Notes: a model not told the origin generated them from the sequence alone. Positions 17,036 through 25,988 are shown, numbered from the stretch's first letter. The stretch: DNA of 64,000 nucleotides from Exiguobacterium aestuarii (GCF_020171655.1 NZ_JAIVAC010000001.1:1-64000), one strand, 5' to 3'. Numbers and translations are program-made.

Positions 17036-17794
17036 ATGAAAAAGACATTAACAAGCGTACTCGCAATCGGAGCTTCAGTCGGGCTTCTCGCAGCTTGCGG
17101 TAACGAGACAGACAGTGGAGCGGACGAAGCAGTCATCACTGTCGGGACAGAGGCGACATACCCACCGTTCACATACAAAGATAAAGGTGAATTGATGGGA
17201 TATGATATCGACGTCTTGAACGAAGCGGCAGAACGTGCCGGTTATAAAGTAGAGTATGAGGCAATGGACTTCAAAGGACTCGTTCCAGCACTTGATGCAG
17301 AACGAATTGACATGATTGCCAACCAAATGAGCATCACACCTGAGCGTGAAGAGAAGTATGCGTTCTCTGACCCGTATGCGGTATCAGGAGCTCAAGTCAT
17401 CGTTGGTTCGGATAACAACGACATCCAAGGCGTAGAAGACCTCGACGGCAAATTAGTCGGATCGACACAAGGTTCAGTCTATGCACAAATGGCTGAAGAA
17501 GCTGGCGCTGAAGTGAAATACTACAAAGGGGCGAACCAAGTGCTTCAAGACCTCGAAGTCGGTCGTCTTGATGCAGCATTGAACGACCGTCTCTTCATCT
17601 TGACAGAGCTTGAAAAAACAGGCTATGACGTCAAAGCAGTCGGTGACATCTTCAACACAAGTGAAGCTGGATTCATGACACGTCAAGATAGCGACGTTCT
17701 CGAGAAGTTGAACAATGCACTTGCGGAAATGAAAGAAGACGGTACGATGCAGGAAATCGGTGAGAAGTACTTCGGTGAGGACATCAGTCAATGA
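17036..17794 (+). CDS. Amino-acid ABC transporter, substrate-binding lipoprotein
   Basis: A solute-binding protein of family 3 (polar amino acids, possibly cystine). A lipoprotein signal with lipobox LAAC (Cys21) anchors it outside the membrane. The mature part begins with the TVGTEATYPPFTYKDKGELMGYD pattern, of which TYPPF and GYDIDV are family hallmarks. The product is 252 aa. It overlaps the permease gene by ATGA. Substrate is not resolved. The pair is odd in lacking an adjacent ATPase gene. Confidence 0.9.
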   Translation: MKKTLTSVLAIGASVGLLAACGNETDSGADEAVITVGTEATYPPFTYKDKGELMGYDIDVLNEAAERAGYKVEYEAMDFKGLVPALDAERIDMIANQMSITPEREEKYAFSDPYAVSGAQVIVGSDNNDIQGVEDLDGKLVGSTQGSVYAQMAEEAGAEVKYYKGANQVLQDLEVGRLDAALNDRLFILTELEKTGYDVKAVGDIFNTSEAGFMTRQDSDVLEKLNNALAEMKEDGTMQEIGEKYFGEDISQ

Positions 17795-18441
17795 ATGAAC
17801 TGATCACGACCGTCATAGATAACCGCTCGGTCTATCTTGAAGCCGTCCAGCTCACGTTGATCGCCAGTGTCCTGTCGATTCTTCTCGCCTTGGCGCTCGG
17901 TCTGATCATCGCTTTACTTCATAGTAGCCCGATTAAAATTGTACGGTTGTTCACGCGGACGTACATTTCGTTCTTCCGTGGGACACCACTCTTACTTCAA
18001 TTATTGATTTTGTATGTCGGTCTCACTGGGTTCGTGCAACTCAGTGGGATGCAGGCGCTCATCTTCGGACTTGGATTCCACTTTGCGGCCTATATCTCGG
18101 AAGCTTTCCGGGCAGCCATCAACTCTGTCGACAAAGGACAGGTAGAGGCGAGTGTCGCGCTAGGAATCCCGAAAATGAAGCGTTTCAAAGACATCATTTT
18201 CCCACAGGCGCTCTCTCGCGCCATCCCGCCTGTCTCGAACTCGGTCATCGACATCATCAAGTCGACGTCACTCGGTTCGGTCATCGCGGTTCAGGAGTTA
18301 ACGTATGTGTCTGACCAAATTGCCGCAACGACGTATTTGGTCATGCCGTTGCTCTTGTTCTCGGCTTCGATTTACTGGATTTTATCGACTTTGATTCAAG
18401 CCGGTCAACACAAGCTCGAACAGCGCTATGCGATTCGATAA
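17791..18441 (+). CDS. Amino-acid ABC transporter permease
   Basis: A HisM/GlnP-type permease of 216 aa with about five membrane segments. The conserved cytoplasmic EAA loop is visible as EASVALGIPKMKRFKDIIFPQ near residues 116-136 (shown in part), which docks the ATPase. FFRGTPLLLQL is another family signature. It begins inside the stop codon of the binding-protein gene. A terminator follows immediately, so the operon ends here without the usual ATP-binding subunit. Confidence 0.92.
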   Translation: MNELITTVIDNRSVYLEAVQLTLIASVLSILLALALGLIIALLHSSPIKIVRLFTRTYISFFRGTPLLLQLLILYVGLTGFVQLSGMQALIFGLGFHFAAYISEAFRAAINSVDKGQVEASVALGIPKMKRFKDIIFPQALSRAIPPVSNSVIDIIKSTSLGSVIAVQELTYVSDQIAATTYLVMPLLLFSASIYWILSTLIQAGQHKLEQRYAIR

Positions 18442-18442
18442 G

Positions 18443-18476
18443 AAAAAACCTCGATTCAGATGAATCGAGGTTTTTT
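18443..18476. terminator. Bidirectional terminator
   Basis: The perfect stem AAAAAACCTCGATTC/GAATCGAGGTTTTTT lies between convergent genes ending at 18441 and 18484. Confidence 0.93.
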
Positions 18477-18483
18477 GTATGCC

Positions 18484-19581
18484 TTAACGGATGACTTGTT
18501 CTGTTTCTCCGTCGAAGAAGTGCGCTTTTGTCATATCGAGTGCGAGTTCGACATCGTCACCCATGTGGATGTTCGAGCGGCCGTCAACGCGTGCTGTGAA
18601 CTGTTGTCCACCAAGTTCAGCGTAGAGGTAAGACTCAGAACCCATGAGCTCAGCGACGTCGATGTGCGCTTTGAACGTGTGTGTCGTTGGTGAGTCGATG
18701 TAGATTGGCTCATCATGGATTGATTCTGGACGAATCCCGAGGACGAGTTCTTTTCCGACATAGCCACGGTCACGGAGTGTTTTCATTTTTCCTTCTGGAA
18801 CGTTGACTTCTTCACCGTTCGTGATGAATTTACCTTCAGCGAGTGTACCGCGGAAGAAGTTCATCGAAGGTGAGCCGATGAAACCAGCGACGAAGATGTT
18901 GTCTGGGTTGTCGTATACTTCTTTCGGCGAACCGACTTGTTGGATAAGACCATCTTTCAAGATGACGATGCGCGTTGCGAGTGTCATCGCTTCTGTTTGG
19001 TCGTGGGTAACGTAGATTGTCGTTGTGTCCAAACGGTTGTGGAGCTGGATAATCTCTTTACGCATTTGTACACGAAGTTTTGCATCCAAGTTTGAGAGCG
19101 GCTCATCCATCAAGAAGACTTTTGCATCACGAACGATGGCACGGCCGATAGCGACACGTTGACGTTGTCCACCTGAGAGCGCTTTTGGTTTACGCTCGAG
19201 GTACTCTTCCAACCCGAGAATACGAGCAGCGTCTTTTACGCGACGATCAATCTCGTCTTTCGGGAACTTACGGAGCTTCAAGCCGAACGCCATGTTGTCA
19301 TAGACACTCATGTGCGGATAGAGCGCGTAGTTTTGGAAGACCATGGCGATATCACGATCTTTAGGAGCAACGTCGTTCATTCGTTTCCCGTCAATGATAA
19401 AGTCACCGTTTGAAATCTCTTCAAGACCTGCGATCATACGAAGTGTCGTCGATTTACCGCAACCAGATGGTCCGACGAAGACGATGAACTCACGGTCTTT
19501 GATGTGTAAGTTAAAATCGCTGACGGCTTTGACGCCACCATCGTAAATTTTATCAATGTGTTCTAAACGAATTTCTGCCAT
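18484..19581 (-). CDS. msmX: Sugar ABC transporter ATP-binding protein, MsmX/UgpC type
   Basis: A CUT1-type ATPase that in Bacillus energises several different sugar importers. Walker A GPSGCGKSTT (about residues 37-46), signature LSGGQRQR (about 135), Walker B FLMDEPLSNLDAK and a C-terminal regulatory OB domain are all present in 365 aa. No sugar permease or binding protein is adjacent, which fits a shared ATPase. A perfect cre site lies upstream. Start ATG with TAGGAGG 9 nt before it. Confidence 0.93.
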   Translation of the reverse strand: MAEIRLEHIDKIYDGGVKAVSDFNLHIKDREFIVFVGPSGCGKSTTLRMIAGLEEISNGDFIIDGKRMNDVAPKDRDIAMVFQNYALYPHMSVYDNMAFGLKLRKFPKDEIDRRVKDAARILGLEEYLERKPKALSGGQRQRVAIGRAIVRDAKVFLMDEPLSNLDAKLRVQMRKEIIQLHNRLDTTTIYVTHDQTEAMTLATRIVILKDGLIQQVGSPKEVYDNPDNIFVAGFIGSPSMNFFRGTLAEGKFITNGEEVNVPEGKMKTLRDRGYVGKELVLGIRPESIHDEPIYIDSPTTHTFKAHIDVAELMGSESYLYAELGGQQFTARVDGRSNIHMGDDVELALDMTKAHFFDGETEQVIR

Positions 19582-19641
19582 GTCGTTAGCCTCCTAAAGA
19601 ATCTGTATGTTTATAATAGCGCTTACAAGAACGATTATATG

Positions 19642-19657
19642 ATGAAACCGCTTGCAT
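19642..19657 (-). promoter_or_regulatory. cre site (CcpA operator) upstream of msmX
   Basis: The minus strand reads ATGCAAGCGGTTTCAT, an exact match to WTGNAARCGNWWWCAW. It lies just upstream of a TATAAT hexamer in the msmX promoter region, so carbon catabolite repression of this shared sugar ATPase is likely. Regulation is inferred. Confidence 0.8.
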
Positions 19658-19685
19658 TGAATATAGACAAGTTGCACAAAAACCG

Positions 19686-20528
19686 TCAATCGGATTTGTG
19701 CAACGTGACCATTAGTTGAAGGAGACTCGCGTCATAGAACTTCCGTGCATCATAACCCGTCGTCTCGAACAGACGATCAAGTCGATAATTCAGCGTGTTT
19801 CGATGCATGAAGAGTGCTTTGGCCGTATGGGAGACGTTCAATGAATGACTGAACAACGCCTCAAGCAGTTCAATCGTCGATAGATCAAGCATCTCCATGA
19901 GTGAAGCCGTGATATGGTTCCGCTCTTTTAAGTCCTGCTCTTGTAGTAAATAATGGTATAATAATTGACTAGCAGGGTAAGTTTTAGTAGATAGACGAGC
20001 GTATGGCATGAGCAGTTGATGTTGACGATACACACGGGCGAGAGGACCTTGAGAACGTTCGCTATAGACAGCGTGTGCTTCGATGAAACAATCGCTCGCG
20101 ATGGCACGCAAGACGTCCTCGAACTCCTGAAGGTCGACAAACGTGTCTTGTTCGATAAGTTCGATATGTTTGGTTGTGATCAACACGATTTCAGCATGTG
20201 GCATGAAGTCATGGATAATGCTGATGAATGATTCGAACGCTTCCTCTTCTGCTTCTTGGAGCGAAAGAGAGATGAGCCGAAACGATTGTTCGAGACGGTA
20301 CGTCTCATCTTGAAGGCGTTCTTGCCATTTTCGCTGATGTGGGTCGGACTGAAGGATCGGGGTCGCCCACATGCGGAGCAATTGTTGTTCACGTTCGGTC
20401 AATTCGAATGTTGGGAGCCCAAATATGGTACCATCTTGCGTCTCGAACCAGTCAAGGTCACCAGATGCATCTTCCGACCGATGGACAGCAGTCGGAAAAA
20501 TCGATTTAATACGATCAAACGTATTCAA
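19686..20528 (-). CDS. PucR/CdaR-type transcriptional regulator
   Basis: The C-terminal 60 residues form a PucR-type helix-turn-helix: LNVSHTAKALFMHRNTLNYR near residues 225-245. The N-terminal 200 residues look like the GGDEF-like/sensory part of this family without a clear ligand motif. Relatives respond to purines, sugar diacids or amino acids; the effector here is unknown. Start TTG 20528 was chosen because GAGGTG lies 6 nt upstream; the in-frame GTG at 20537 is part of that site. It lies upstream of msmX on the same strand and is divergent from yheB. Confidence 0.8.
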   Translation of the reverse strand: MNTFDRIKSIFPTAVHRSEDASGDLDWFETQDGTIFGLPTFELTEREQQLLRMWATPILQSDPHQRKWQERLQDETYRLEQSFRLISLSLQEAEEEAFESFISIIHDFMPHAEIVLITTKHIELIEQDTFVDLQEFEDVLRAIASDCFIEAHAVYSERSQGPLARVYRQHQLLMPYARLSTKTYPASQLLYHYLLQEQDLKERNHITASLMEMLDLSTIELLEALFSHSLNVSHTAKALFMHRNTLNYRLDRLFETTGYDARKFYDASLLQLMVTLHKSD

Positions 20529-20579
20529 TACTATCACCTCATCAACAATGTATCATATTTCAGATCGGAGGCTTGCAGT

Positions 20580-21698
20580 TTGGACGGGTTATTAAAGATT
20601 TTACTCATGATTGTGATTGGGGCGACGATTGGTGGCGTGACGAACTTTCTCGCCATCAAGATGTTGTTTCGGCCACATGAACCGAAATATATCGGTTCAT
20701 TCCGGATTCCTTTTACACCAGGTCTCATTCCGAAACGTCGGGATGAATTGGCATCAAGCTTAGGAAAAACGGTCGTCAAACACTTATTGACGCCGGAAGG
20801 CATGCGAAAACGATTATTGGATGACCAAGTGACGACGCATATTACGCACTTTGCGCAACAAGAAGTTCAGGCGATGCTACGCTCGGAAAAAACCGTTCGA
20901 GAACTCGTAGAACCTCTCTATCCGAATGCAGAGGCACGCATCCTTATGTCGGCGGATGAAAAGTTACGTGACGAGCTAACGAGCGTCATGTCCGATGTGA
21001 AAGAACGGAAGTTGTTTGAATTGCTTGGAGAAGAAGGAATGGACCGCGTACGAGCAGTCATTCCTGAAATTGTTGACGCACTTCTCGTCAAATCGGAAGA
21101 GTATTTTTATTCTCCTGAAGGTGAGGCGCAACTTCGTCATATGGTCGATTCGTTCGTTCAACGTCGGCTTGGATTTATCGCAGGATTTATTCAAAATATG
21201 AATTTTGTTGAGATGGTTCGTCCAGAAATCGTCAATATTTTACGAGGTCAGTCGACTCGTGACGGCATGACGACGATGATTACACGTGAGTTCGAACGAT
21301 TCAGTGAAAAGACGGTCGATACGTTGATTGATGAACGATTAGAAACTCGACTCATCGATGGCATCACCGAACAAGTCGTCACGCGTTTGCCAATCGGACA
21401 ATTGTTGGATCGACCGGTCTCGTCGTATACCGAGTCCATCGAATCTCGTGTCGTCGATGAACTAGTGCCTCAAGGGGTCACCCTTGTCATTGAGCGCTTC
21501 ACGAATCAAATGGAGACGATCATGGACCGCTTAAAAATCGATCAAATCGTACAGCAACAAGTCCAGTCGCTCGACACCTCGTACCTCGAAGAGATCGTGT
21601 TATCGATCTCGAAACGAGAGTTCCGGGCAATAACATGGCTTGGAGCGCTGTTAGGTGGTATGATTGGGTTGATTCAAGGGTTAATTGCCATCTTATGA
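20580..21698 (+). CDS. yheB: DUF445 membrane protein, YheB-like
   Basis: A 372-aa protein of the DUF445 family. It has an N-terminal membrane helix (about residues 5-25) leading into the conserved NFLAIKMLFRPHEPKYIG and TPGLIPKRR segments, a long amphipathic helical middle, and a C-terminal helix near residues 350-370. Function is unknown. TTG 20580 is preferred: CGGAGG lies just upstream, and it gives the short N-terminus usual in the family. A longer in-frame extension would run antisense through the PucR-type gene. yheA follows, as in Bacillus. Confidence 0.88.
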   Translation: MDGLLKILLMIVIGATIGGVTNFLAIKMLFRPHEPKYIGSFRIPFTPGLIPKRRDELASSLGKTVVKHLLTPEGMRKRLLDDQVTTHITHFAQQEVQAMLRSEKTVRELVEPLYPNAEARILMSADEKLRDELTSVMSDVKERKLFELLGEEGMDRVRAVIPEIVDALLVKSEEYFYSPEGEAQLRHMVDSFVQRRLGFIAGFIQNMNFVEMVRPEIVNILRGQSTRDGMTTMITREFERFSEKTVDTLIDERLETRLIDGITEQVVTRLPIGQLLDRPVSSYTESIESRVVDELVPQGVTLVIERFTNQMETIMDRLKIDQIVQQQVQSLDTSYLEEIVLSISKREFRAITWLGALLGGMIGLIQGLIAIL

Positions 21699-21734
21699 TG
21701 AGCTAGACCCTAATAGCATTTAGGAGGACGTTAC

Positions 21735-22106
21735 ATGTCACAAACAAACTTGTACGACCAAGCTTACCAATTGGAGAAAGCACTTCGCGATTCTGAAGAG
21801 TTCACAACACTCTCTTCTTTATACGATCGTGTCAATGCGGATGCGGAAGCGAACCAGTTGTTCGCTGACTTCCGTAACATCCAAATGACGCTTCAACAAA
21901 AGCAAATGCAAGGAGAGGAAATCTCTGAGCAGGAAATGATGGATGCGCAAACGAAAATGATGAGCGTTCAACAGAACGAATTAATCATGGAGCTCATGCA
22001 AGAAGAGCAACGCATGCACCAGCTCGTTACAGAAGTAACGAAAATCATCATGAAACCACTTGAGGAGCTTTACGCGCCGATGGTAAATGAAAACGAAGTT
22101 CAATAA
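21735..22106 (+). CDS. yheA: YheA, YlbF/YmcA family protein
   Basis: A small all-helical protein of 123 aa (DUF964, UPF0342). The pattern A..LE.ALR.SEEF..L......V..D.EA..L...FR..Q is that of the YlbF/YmcA superfamily. Relatives YlbF, YmcA and YaaT form the Y-complex that modulates RNase Y and development; the role of YheA itself is not established. It lies 36 nt after yheB behind TAGGAGG and is followed by a terminator. Confidence 0.92.
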   Translation: MSQTNLYDQAYQLEKALRDSEEFTTLSSLYDRVNADAEANQLFADFRNIQMTLQQKQMQGEEISEQEMMDAQTKMMSVQQNELIMELMQEEQRMHQLVTEVTKIIMKPLEELYAPMVNENEVQ

Positions 22107-22115
22107 GATGTGAAA

Positions 22116-22146
22116 AGCGGATGGCGATTGAGCCATCCGTTTTTTT
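22116..22146 (+). terminator. Terminator of yheB-yheA
   Basis: Stem CGGATGGC/GCCATCCG with a 6-nt loop, followed by seven T. Confidence 0.92.
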
Positions 22147-22170
22147 GTTGATGAGATTGTCACAAGAATG

Positions 22171-22186
22171 AAGTAAGCGTTTTCAT
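22171..22186 (+). promoter_or_regulatory. Possible cre site, one mismatch
   Basis: AAGTAAGCGTTTTCAT differs from the cre consensus only at position 2. It lies 8 bp upstream of TATAAT (22195-22200), the likely -10 of the permease gene at 22234. Confidence 0.5.
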
Positions 22187-22233
22187 AGAGGGTTTATAAT
22201 GAAAGTAGAATGATGGGGAAAGGGTGAACTGGC

Positions 22234-24012
22234 ATGTGGACCGTGCTCATTCTATTCGGGATGATTCTCTTTTTCATAACAGGTTGGCTCCGAGCAGACT
22301 TGGTCGCATTGATTGGTCTTTTATGTCTCGTCCTAACTAATCAATTGACGCCGGGTGAGGCGATGGCGGGATTCTCAAATTCAGTCGTCTTGATGATTGC
22401 TGGACTGTTCATCGTTGGAGCAGGGTTGTTTCATTCCGGTTTAGCGGAACGATTGGCATCTGCACTCATTCCGTACGCGAACGGAAGTGAGACACGACTC
22501 TTTTATTTGTTCATGTTGACCGTCGCCTTGCTTTCAAGCGTCATGTCGAACACAGGGACGGTCGCATTGCTCATTCCTGTCGTCATGGCGATGTCACGAC
22601 AAATCAAACGATCCGCAAAGACGTATCTGATGCCGCTTGCTTTCTTCTCGAGCATCGGAGGGACGATGACATTGATTGGGACACCGCCGAACCTTGTCGC
22701 AGCTGAATCGCTACGAGGTCTAATTGATGTGCCGATCGGCTTCTTTTCTTTGCTCCCAATCGGTGCGGTCGTGATGATTGTCGGCTTGTTCTATTTTCGT
22801 CTCGTCGGAAATCGCTTGCTCGAAGATAATCGTTCAAGGGAATGGGATGGAGGCGGTGCAATCGAGACGATCAACCCGAACGTGTATGTCCTGTCGATTG
22901 ACGAGGTACATCCGTTGATTGGCAAACGACTAAGTGAATTGAAATGGTCGCGTGACGGTATCATTGTACTAAAGGAACGAGTGAAAGGGATAGGGCGGCA
23001 TTACGAAACTGCTCGCGCTGACACCGTATTGCGTGCCGGGTCAATCCTCGTCAGTGGGGATGAGCAGCGAGTCCGTTCTCTCTCGGAACAACAACACATT
23101 CCGTTTCAGCAGGTTGAGGCAACAAACGTCTATGACAAGACCGGTGGCATCGTCATGTTCACGATTCCAGGGTCGAGTCAACTTGTAGGGAGATGTCTTC
23201 ATGAGAGCCAGTTACGGAATGAGTTTCATGTGAACGTCTTGCGTGTCATCCGCCCACAAGAAGAAATTGCACAAGTACACCTGAAAGATACGCCGCTAAA
23301 ACAAGGGGACTTGTTGATGGTACAAGGGAAGTGGGACGATTTAGAGCGGGTTGAACAAGAGGCACGACTACTCCTCTCGAACGAGCGGGTGACGGATGTA
23401 GCGAATCGGACGGTGTCGAGTCATCATCAACTTGCGGCAGGTGTGATCATGGTTATGATGATGACGTTGTTCGTGTTTGAATGGGTTGATCCGACCGTTG
23501 CGGTTTGGCTGGCGGCACTGGCGATGGTGATGAGCGGAGCCGTGCGCCACCTAGACATTGCGTATCAATCGATTCAATGGTCTTCACTCGTCTTGATTGC
23601 CGCGATGATCCCGGTAGGAACGGCGCTTGAGAAGGCGGGCATCATGACGTGGCTTGTCGACTGGATTGGGCGGTCGTTCGCGGGCTTTGGGCCAGCCTGG
23701 GTCCTCGTCGTCTTATTTCTTGCGACGATGGTCCTCAGTCAAATCATCTCGAACACCGCGACCGCTATCTTGTTCATTCCGCTAGCCATCGCTCTATCGG
23801 AATCCATGGCGGTCAGTCCAGTCCCGTTCGTCATCGCTGTCGCCATTTCAGCATCCCTTGCTTTCATGACGCCGTTCGGTTCTCCGACGAACGCGATGGT
23901 GTTTAGTGTAGGAGGCTATCGATTCATGGATTTCGTCAAAGTTGGTGTGCCGTTGCAACTACTCACCGGCATCGTCGGAATCCTGATGATTCTGTTTCTC
24001 TTTCCATTTTAA
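22234..24012 (+). CDS. SLC13-type permease with two TrkA-C domains
   Basis: A 592-aa member of the ion-transporter superfamily (SLC13/CitT-ArsB fold). The N-terminal membrane half (about 1-200) includes SNTGTVALLIPVVMA and GGTMTLIGTPPN, the repeat hairpin motifs that bind substrate and Na+. Two soluble RCK-C/TrkA-C modules follow (about 205-290 and 300-385), then a second membrane half with SNTATAILFIPLA and FGSPTNAM. Relatives move dicarboxylates, sulfate or other anions; the TrkA-C pair suggests ligand gating. Substrate is not determinable. A near-cre site upstream would fit a carbon-source transporter. Confidence 0.85.
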   Translation: MWTVLILFGMILFFITGWLRADLVALIGLLCLVLTNQLTPGEAMAGFSNSVVLMIAGLFIVGAGLFHSGLAERLASALIPYANGSETRLFYLFMLTVALLSSVMSNTGTVALLIPVVMAMSRQIKRSAKTYLMPLAFFSSIGGTMTLIGTPPNLVAAESLRGLIDVPIGFFSLLPIGAVVMIVGLFYFRLVGNRLLEDNRSREWDGGGAIETINPNVYVLSIDEVHPLIGKRLSELKWSRDGIIVLKERVKGIGRHYETARADTVLRAGSILVSGDEQRVRSLSEQQHIPFQQVEATNVYDKTGGIVMFTIPGSSQLVGRCLHESQLRNEFHVNVLRVIRPQEEIAQVHLKDTPLKQGDLLMVQGKWDDLERVEQEARLLLSNERVTDVANRTVSSHHQLAAGVIMVMMMTLFVFEWVDPTVAVWLAALAMVMSGAVRHLDIAYQSIQWSSLVLIAAMIPVGTALEKAGIMTWLVDWIGRSFAGFGPAWVLVVLFLATMVLSQIISNTATAILFIPLAIALSESMAVSPVPFVIAVAISASLAFMTPFGSPTNAMVFSVGGYRFMDFVKVGVPLQLLTGIVGILMILFLFPF

Positions 24013-24073
24013 GCAGGATTTAGGGGGCGGATAACGAAAGTAAAGTGATCAGGAAATGAAAGGATGGACGACG

Positions 24074-24565
24074 ATGAAAAAATGGATGTTGGTTTTCCTC
24101 TGCTTGTTTCTAGTAGCCTGTGGGAAAGAAGAGAAGGCCGAACCAAAACCTGAGATGACGGAGAACGGGCGGGTGGCTGAACAGTATCTTGAGAAACAAC
24201 AGTACCCAATCGTCTCATATGAAGGCGAGTATATGAGTACGTTAACCTTAGATGAGTTGACGGAAGATCGTGCACAGAACACTTGGGGATTACAATCTGT
24301 GTCACCGGATGAATACGTTGGAAAGACCATATACTATGAAAACTTTACGGTAAAAGATCATCCGATTGGTGAACAATCTCCCGCCGGTCAGACTGCTGTC
24401 TCGGTAATGGTCGTGGATGGAGAGGTAATCGGGGGAACGTCATTCCCTGTGACAGACGGATCGGGTTTAGGGAGCGGATATAGTTTGAGCGGGGAATCGT
24501 TCGAGGACATTCACCCTGATATTCAGGAATGGCAGAAAGCATGGAATGAGAAATATGGAAATTAA
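24074..24565 (+). CDS. Putative lipoprotein of unknown function
   Basis: The signal peptide is very short, with lipobox LVAC at Cys16, followed by a charged linker (GKEEKAEPKPEM) and about 125 residues of an unrecognised extracellular domain ending in PDIQEWQKAWNEKYGN. The product is 163 aa. ATG 24074 was chosen over ATG 24056: the first lacks a well-spaced ribosome site, while AAGGATGG precedes the second, and the lipoprotein signal then begins MKKW. It lies about 60 nt after the SLC13 permease and may be co-transcribed. A strong terminator follows. Confidence 0.75.
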   Translation: MKKWMLVFLCLFLVACGKEEKAEPKPEMTENGRVAEQYLEKQQYPIVSYEGEYMSTLTLDELTEDRAQNTWGLQSVSPDEYVGKTIYYENFTVKDHPIGEQSPAGQTAVSVMVVDGEVIGGTSFPVTDGSGLGSGYSLSGESFEDIHPDIQEWQKAWNEKYGN

Positions 24566-24601
24566 AAAGTAGACCGAGAACAAGAATCTCGGTCTACTTT
24601 C
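24564..24601. terminator. Bidirectional terminator
   Basis: Perfect 14-bp stem AAAGTAGACCGAGA/TCTCGGTCTACTTT between convergent genes. Confidence 0.93.
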
Positions 24602-24602
24602 A

Positions 24603-24821
24603 TTATGATGCCGTTCCTTTTAATTTCCCCGGTAATTTGCAACGTTCGAAATAGATGAGTTGTCCCCGGCGAACGATGCGCGCGCCTTTATGTTCATGCC
24701 CTGCTGCTCGAAGCATGTCGAGCCCTTGCTGTTTGGCTGATTGATCATCGCTTGCTTCGAACATTTCGTTCAACACGAGCGTGCCATCATTCTCGAATCC
24801 TGTCACCGTGTATGTCTCCAT
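24603..24821 (-). CDS. YhzD-like small protein
   Basis: A 72-aa soluble protein. The pattern Y.VT.F...G.L.L.E.F.A..D..AK..G...L resembles Bacillus YhzD, a small protein of unknown function from the same chromosomal neighbourhood. GGGGGTC precedes the ATG. An 18-bp palindrome lies about 30 bp upstream of the start, in the likely promoter region. The gene is on the same strand as dinB but probably has its own promoter. Confidence 0.65.
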   Translation of the reverse strand: METYTVTGFENDGTLVLNEMFEASDDQSAKQQGLDMLRAAGHEHKGARIVRRGQLIYFERCKLPGKLKGTAS

Positions 24822-24848
24822 TCACACGACCCCCTTTTTCTCTATTTT

Positions 24849-24866
24849 AATGAATGGTCATTCATT
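24849..24866. promoter_or_regulatory. Perfect operator-like palindrome upstream of the yhzD-like gene
   Basis: AATGAATG-GT-CATTCATT is an 8-2-8 perfect inverted repeat of the TetR-operator style. It overlaps the dinB stop codon and sits where the promoter of the gene starting at 24821 should be. The regulator is unknown. Confidence 0.65.
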
Positions 24867-25953
24867 CTTCAAGAGAAGGTTTCGTCAGTTCGTCAAATGT
24901 CAGTTGACGTGTGGATTCATTTCGAGGAATCAAGTCCGATACGGTCAGTCCAATCAAGCGAACGGGCTCGGTGACATTCATCTCATCGAAGAGGCGTCTT
25001 GCTAGTCGTCGAATCTCGTCATGGTCATGCGTCGGATGATTCAATTTGATTTGATGACTTCTAGCCTGAAACTCGCTCGTCTTTAATTTGATGGTGACGG
25101 TTTGGCAACTCAGTTCGCGGCGATCGAGCTGACGCAACACGTCTTCCATTTCGGGAATGACCCGTTCGAATACTTCTTCGGGGTCGTCGATGTCAAACGC
25201 AAACGTCGTTTCCGACCCGATTGACTTACGCTCGCGCGTGGCGACGACAGGACGCGTGTCTCGTCCATGTGCTAGTTCATAAAGTTGTTGCCCGCGATCA
25301 TGTCCAAAGATGGCCTTCAGTTGTTCGGGACGAGCTTGTTGAAGGTCACCGATTGTATGATAGCCACTTTTGTTAAGCGTTTGGGCGGTCACTTTCCCGA
25401 CACCGTGCATTGCTTCGATGGAGAGGGGAGAGAGAAAATCAGCGACTTTCTCAGGTGAGACGACGGTAAGACCGTTCGGCTTTTCAAAGCCGGACGCAAT
25501 TTTTGCGACGAATTTTGAAGGTGCGACGCCAGCGGATGCCGTGAGACCGGTACGACGTTTGATCTCTCCTAGAATATAGCGGGCGATATAGGGACCTGAT
25601 GTGCTCAACAGCGTATTTTCGGTCACGTCCAAATAGGCTTCATCAAGGGATAAAGGTTCGACGAGAGGGGTGACCGATTTAAAGATGTCCATGACCTGCG
25701 CGCTCACTTGTCGATAGGCTTGGAATCGTGGTTTGACAAACGTAGCGTGTGGACACAACGCAAAAGCGCGACGTGATGACATCGCGCTGTGTACGCCGTA
25801 CTTCCTCGCTTCATATGAACAAGTGGCAACGACTCCACGACTGTGAGGTGGTCCACCGACGATGACAGGTTTTCCACGTAAATTTGGACGATCCCGTTGT
25901 TCGACGGAGGCATAAAAGGCATCCATGTCCACATGAATGATGAGTCGTTCCAT
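24862..25953 (-). CDS. dinB: DNA polymerase IV
   Basis: A Y-family translesion polymerase. Catalytic residues are in HVDMDAFYASVEQRDRP near residues 6-22 and in SLDEAYLDV near residue 105. A helix-hairpin-helix segment follows (GVGKVTAQTLNKSGYHTIGDL, shown in part), then the little-finger domain. No beta-clamp motif is obvious at the C-terminus, although residues near QLTFDELTK resemble the QLxLF type. The product is 363 aa. ATG 25953 has GGAAAGGTGATG upstream. A perfect SOS-type box lies 40 bp before the start. Confidence 0.95.
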   Translation of the reverse strand: MERLIIHVDMDAFYASVEQRDRPNLRGKPVIVGGPPHSRGVVATCSYEARKYGVHSAMSSRRAFALCPHATFVKPRFQAYRQVSAQVMDIFKSVTPLVEPLSLDEAYLDVTENTLLSTSGPYIARYILGEIKRRTGLTASAGVAPSKFVAKIASGFEKPNGLTVVSPEKVADFLSPLSIEAMHGVGKVTAQTLNKSGYHTIGDLQQARPEQLKAIFGHDRGQQLYELAHGRDTRPVVATRERKSIGSETTFAFDIDDPEEVFERVIPEMEDVLRQLDRRELSCQTVTIKLKTSEFQARSHQIKLNHPTHDHDEIRRLARRLFDEMNVTEPVRLIGLTVSDLIPRNESTRQLTFDELTKPSLEE

Positions 25954-25988
25954 AACATCACCTTTCCTGTGCAAATCTCTTTTCTTTA

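Noticed and set aside
18484-19581. MsmX-type protein as the missing ATPase of the adjacent amino-acid importer
   Set aside because: It is a MalK-type sugar ATPase with the regulatory OB domain, is on the opposite strand, and has a cre site; amino-acid importers use a different ATPase class.
20256-20579. N-terminal extension of yheB
   Set aside because: It is antisense to the PucR-type gene; the TTG at 20580 has an SD and gives the family's normal N-terminus.
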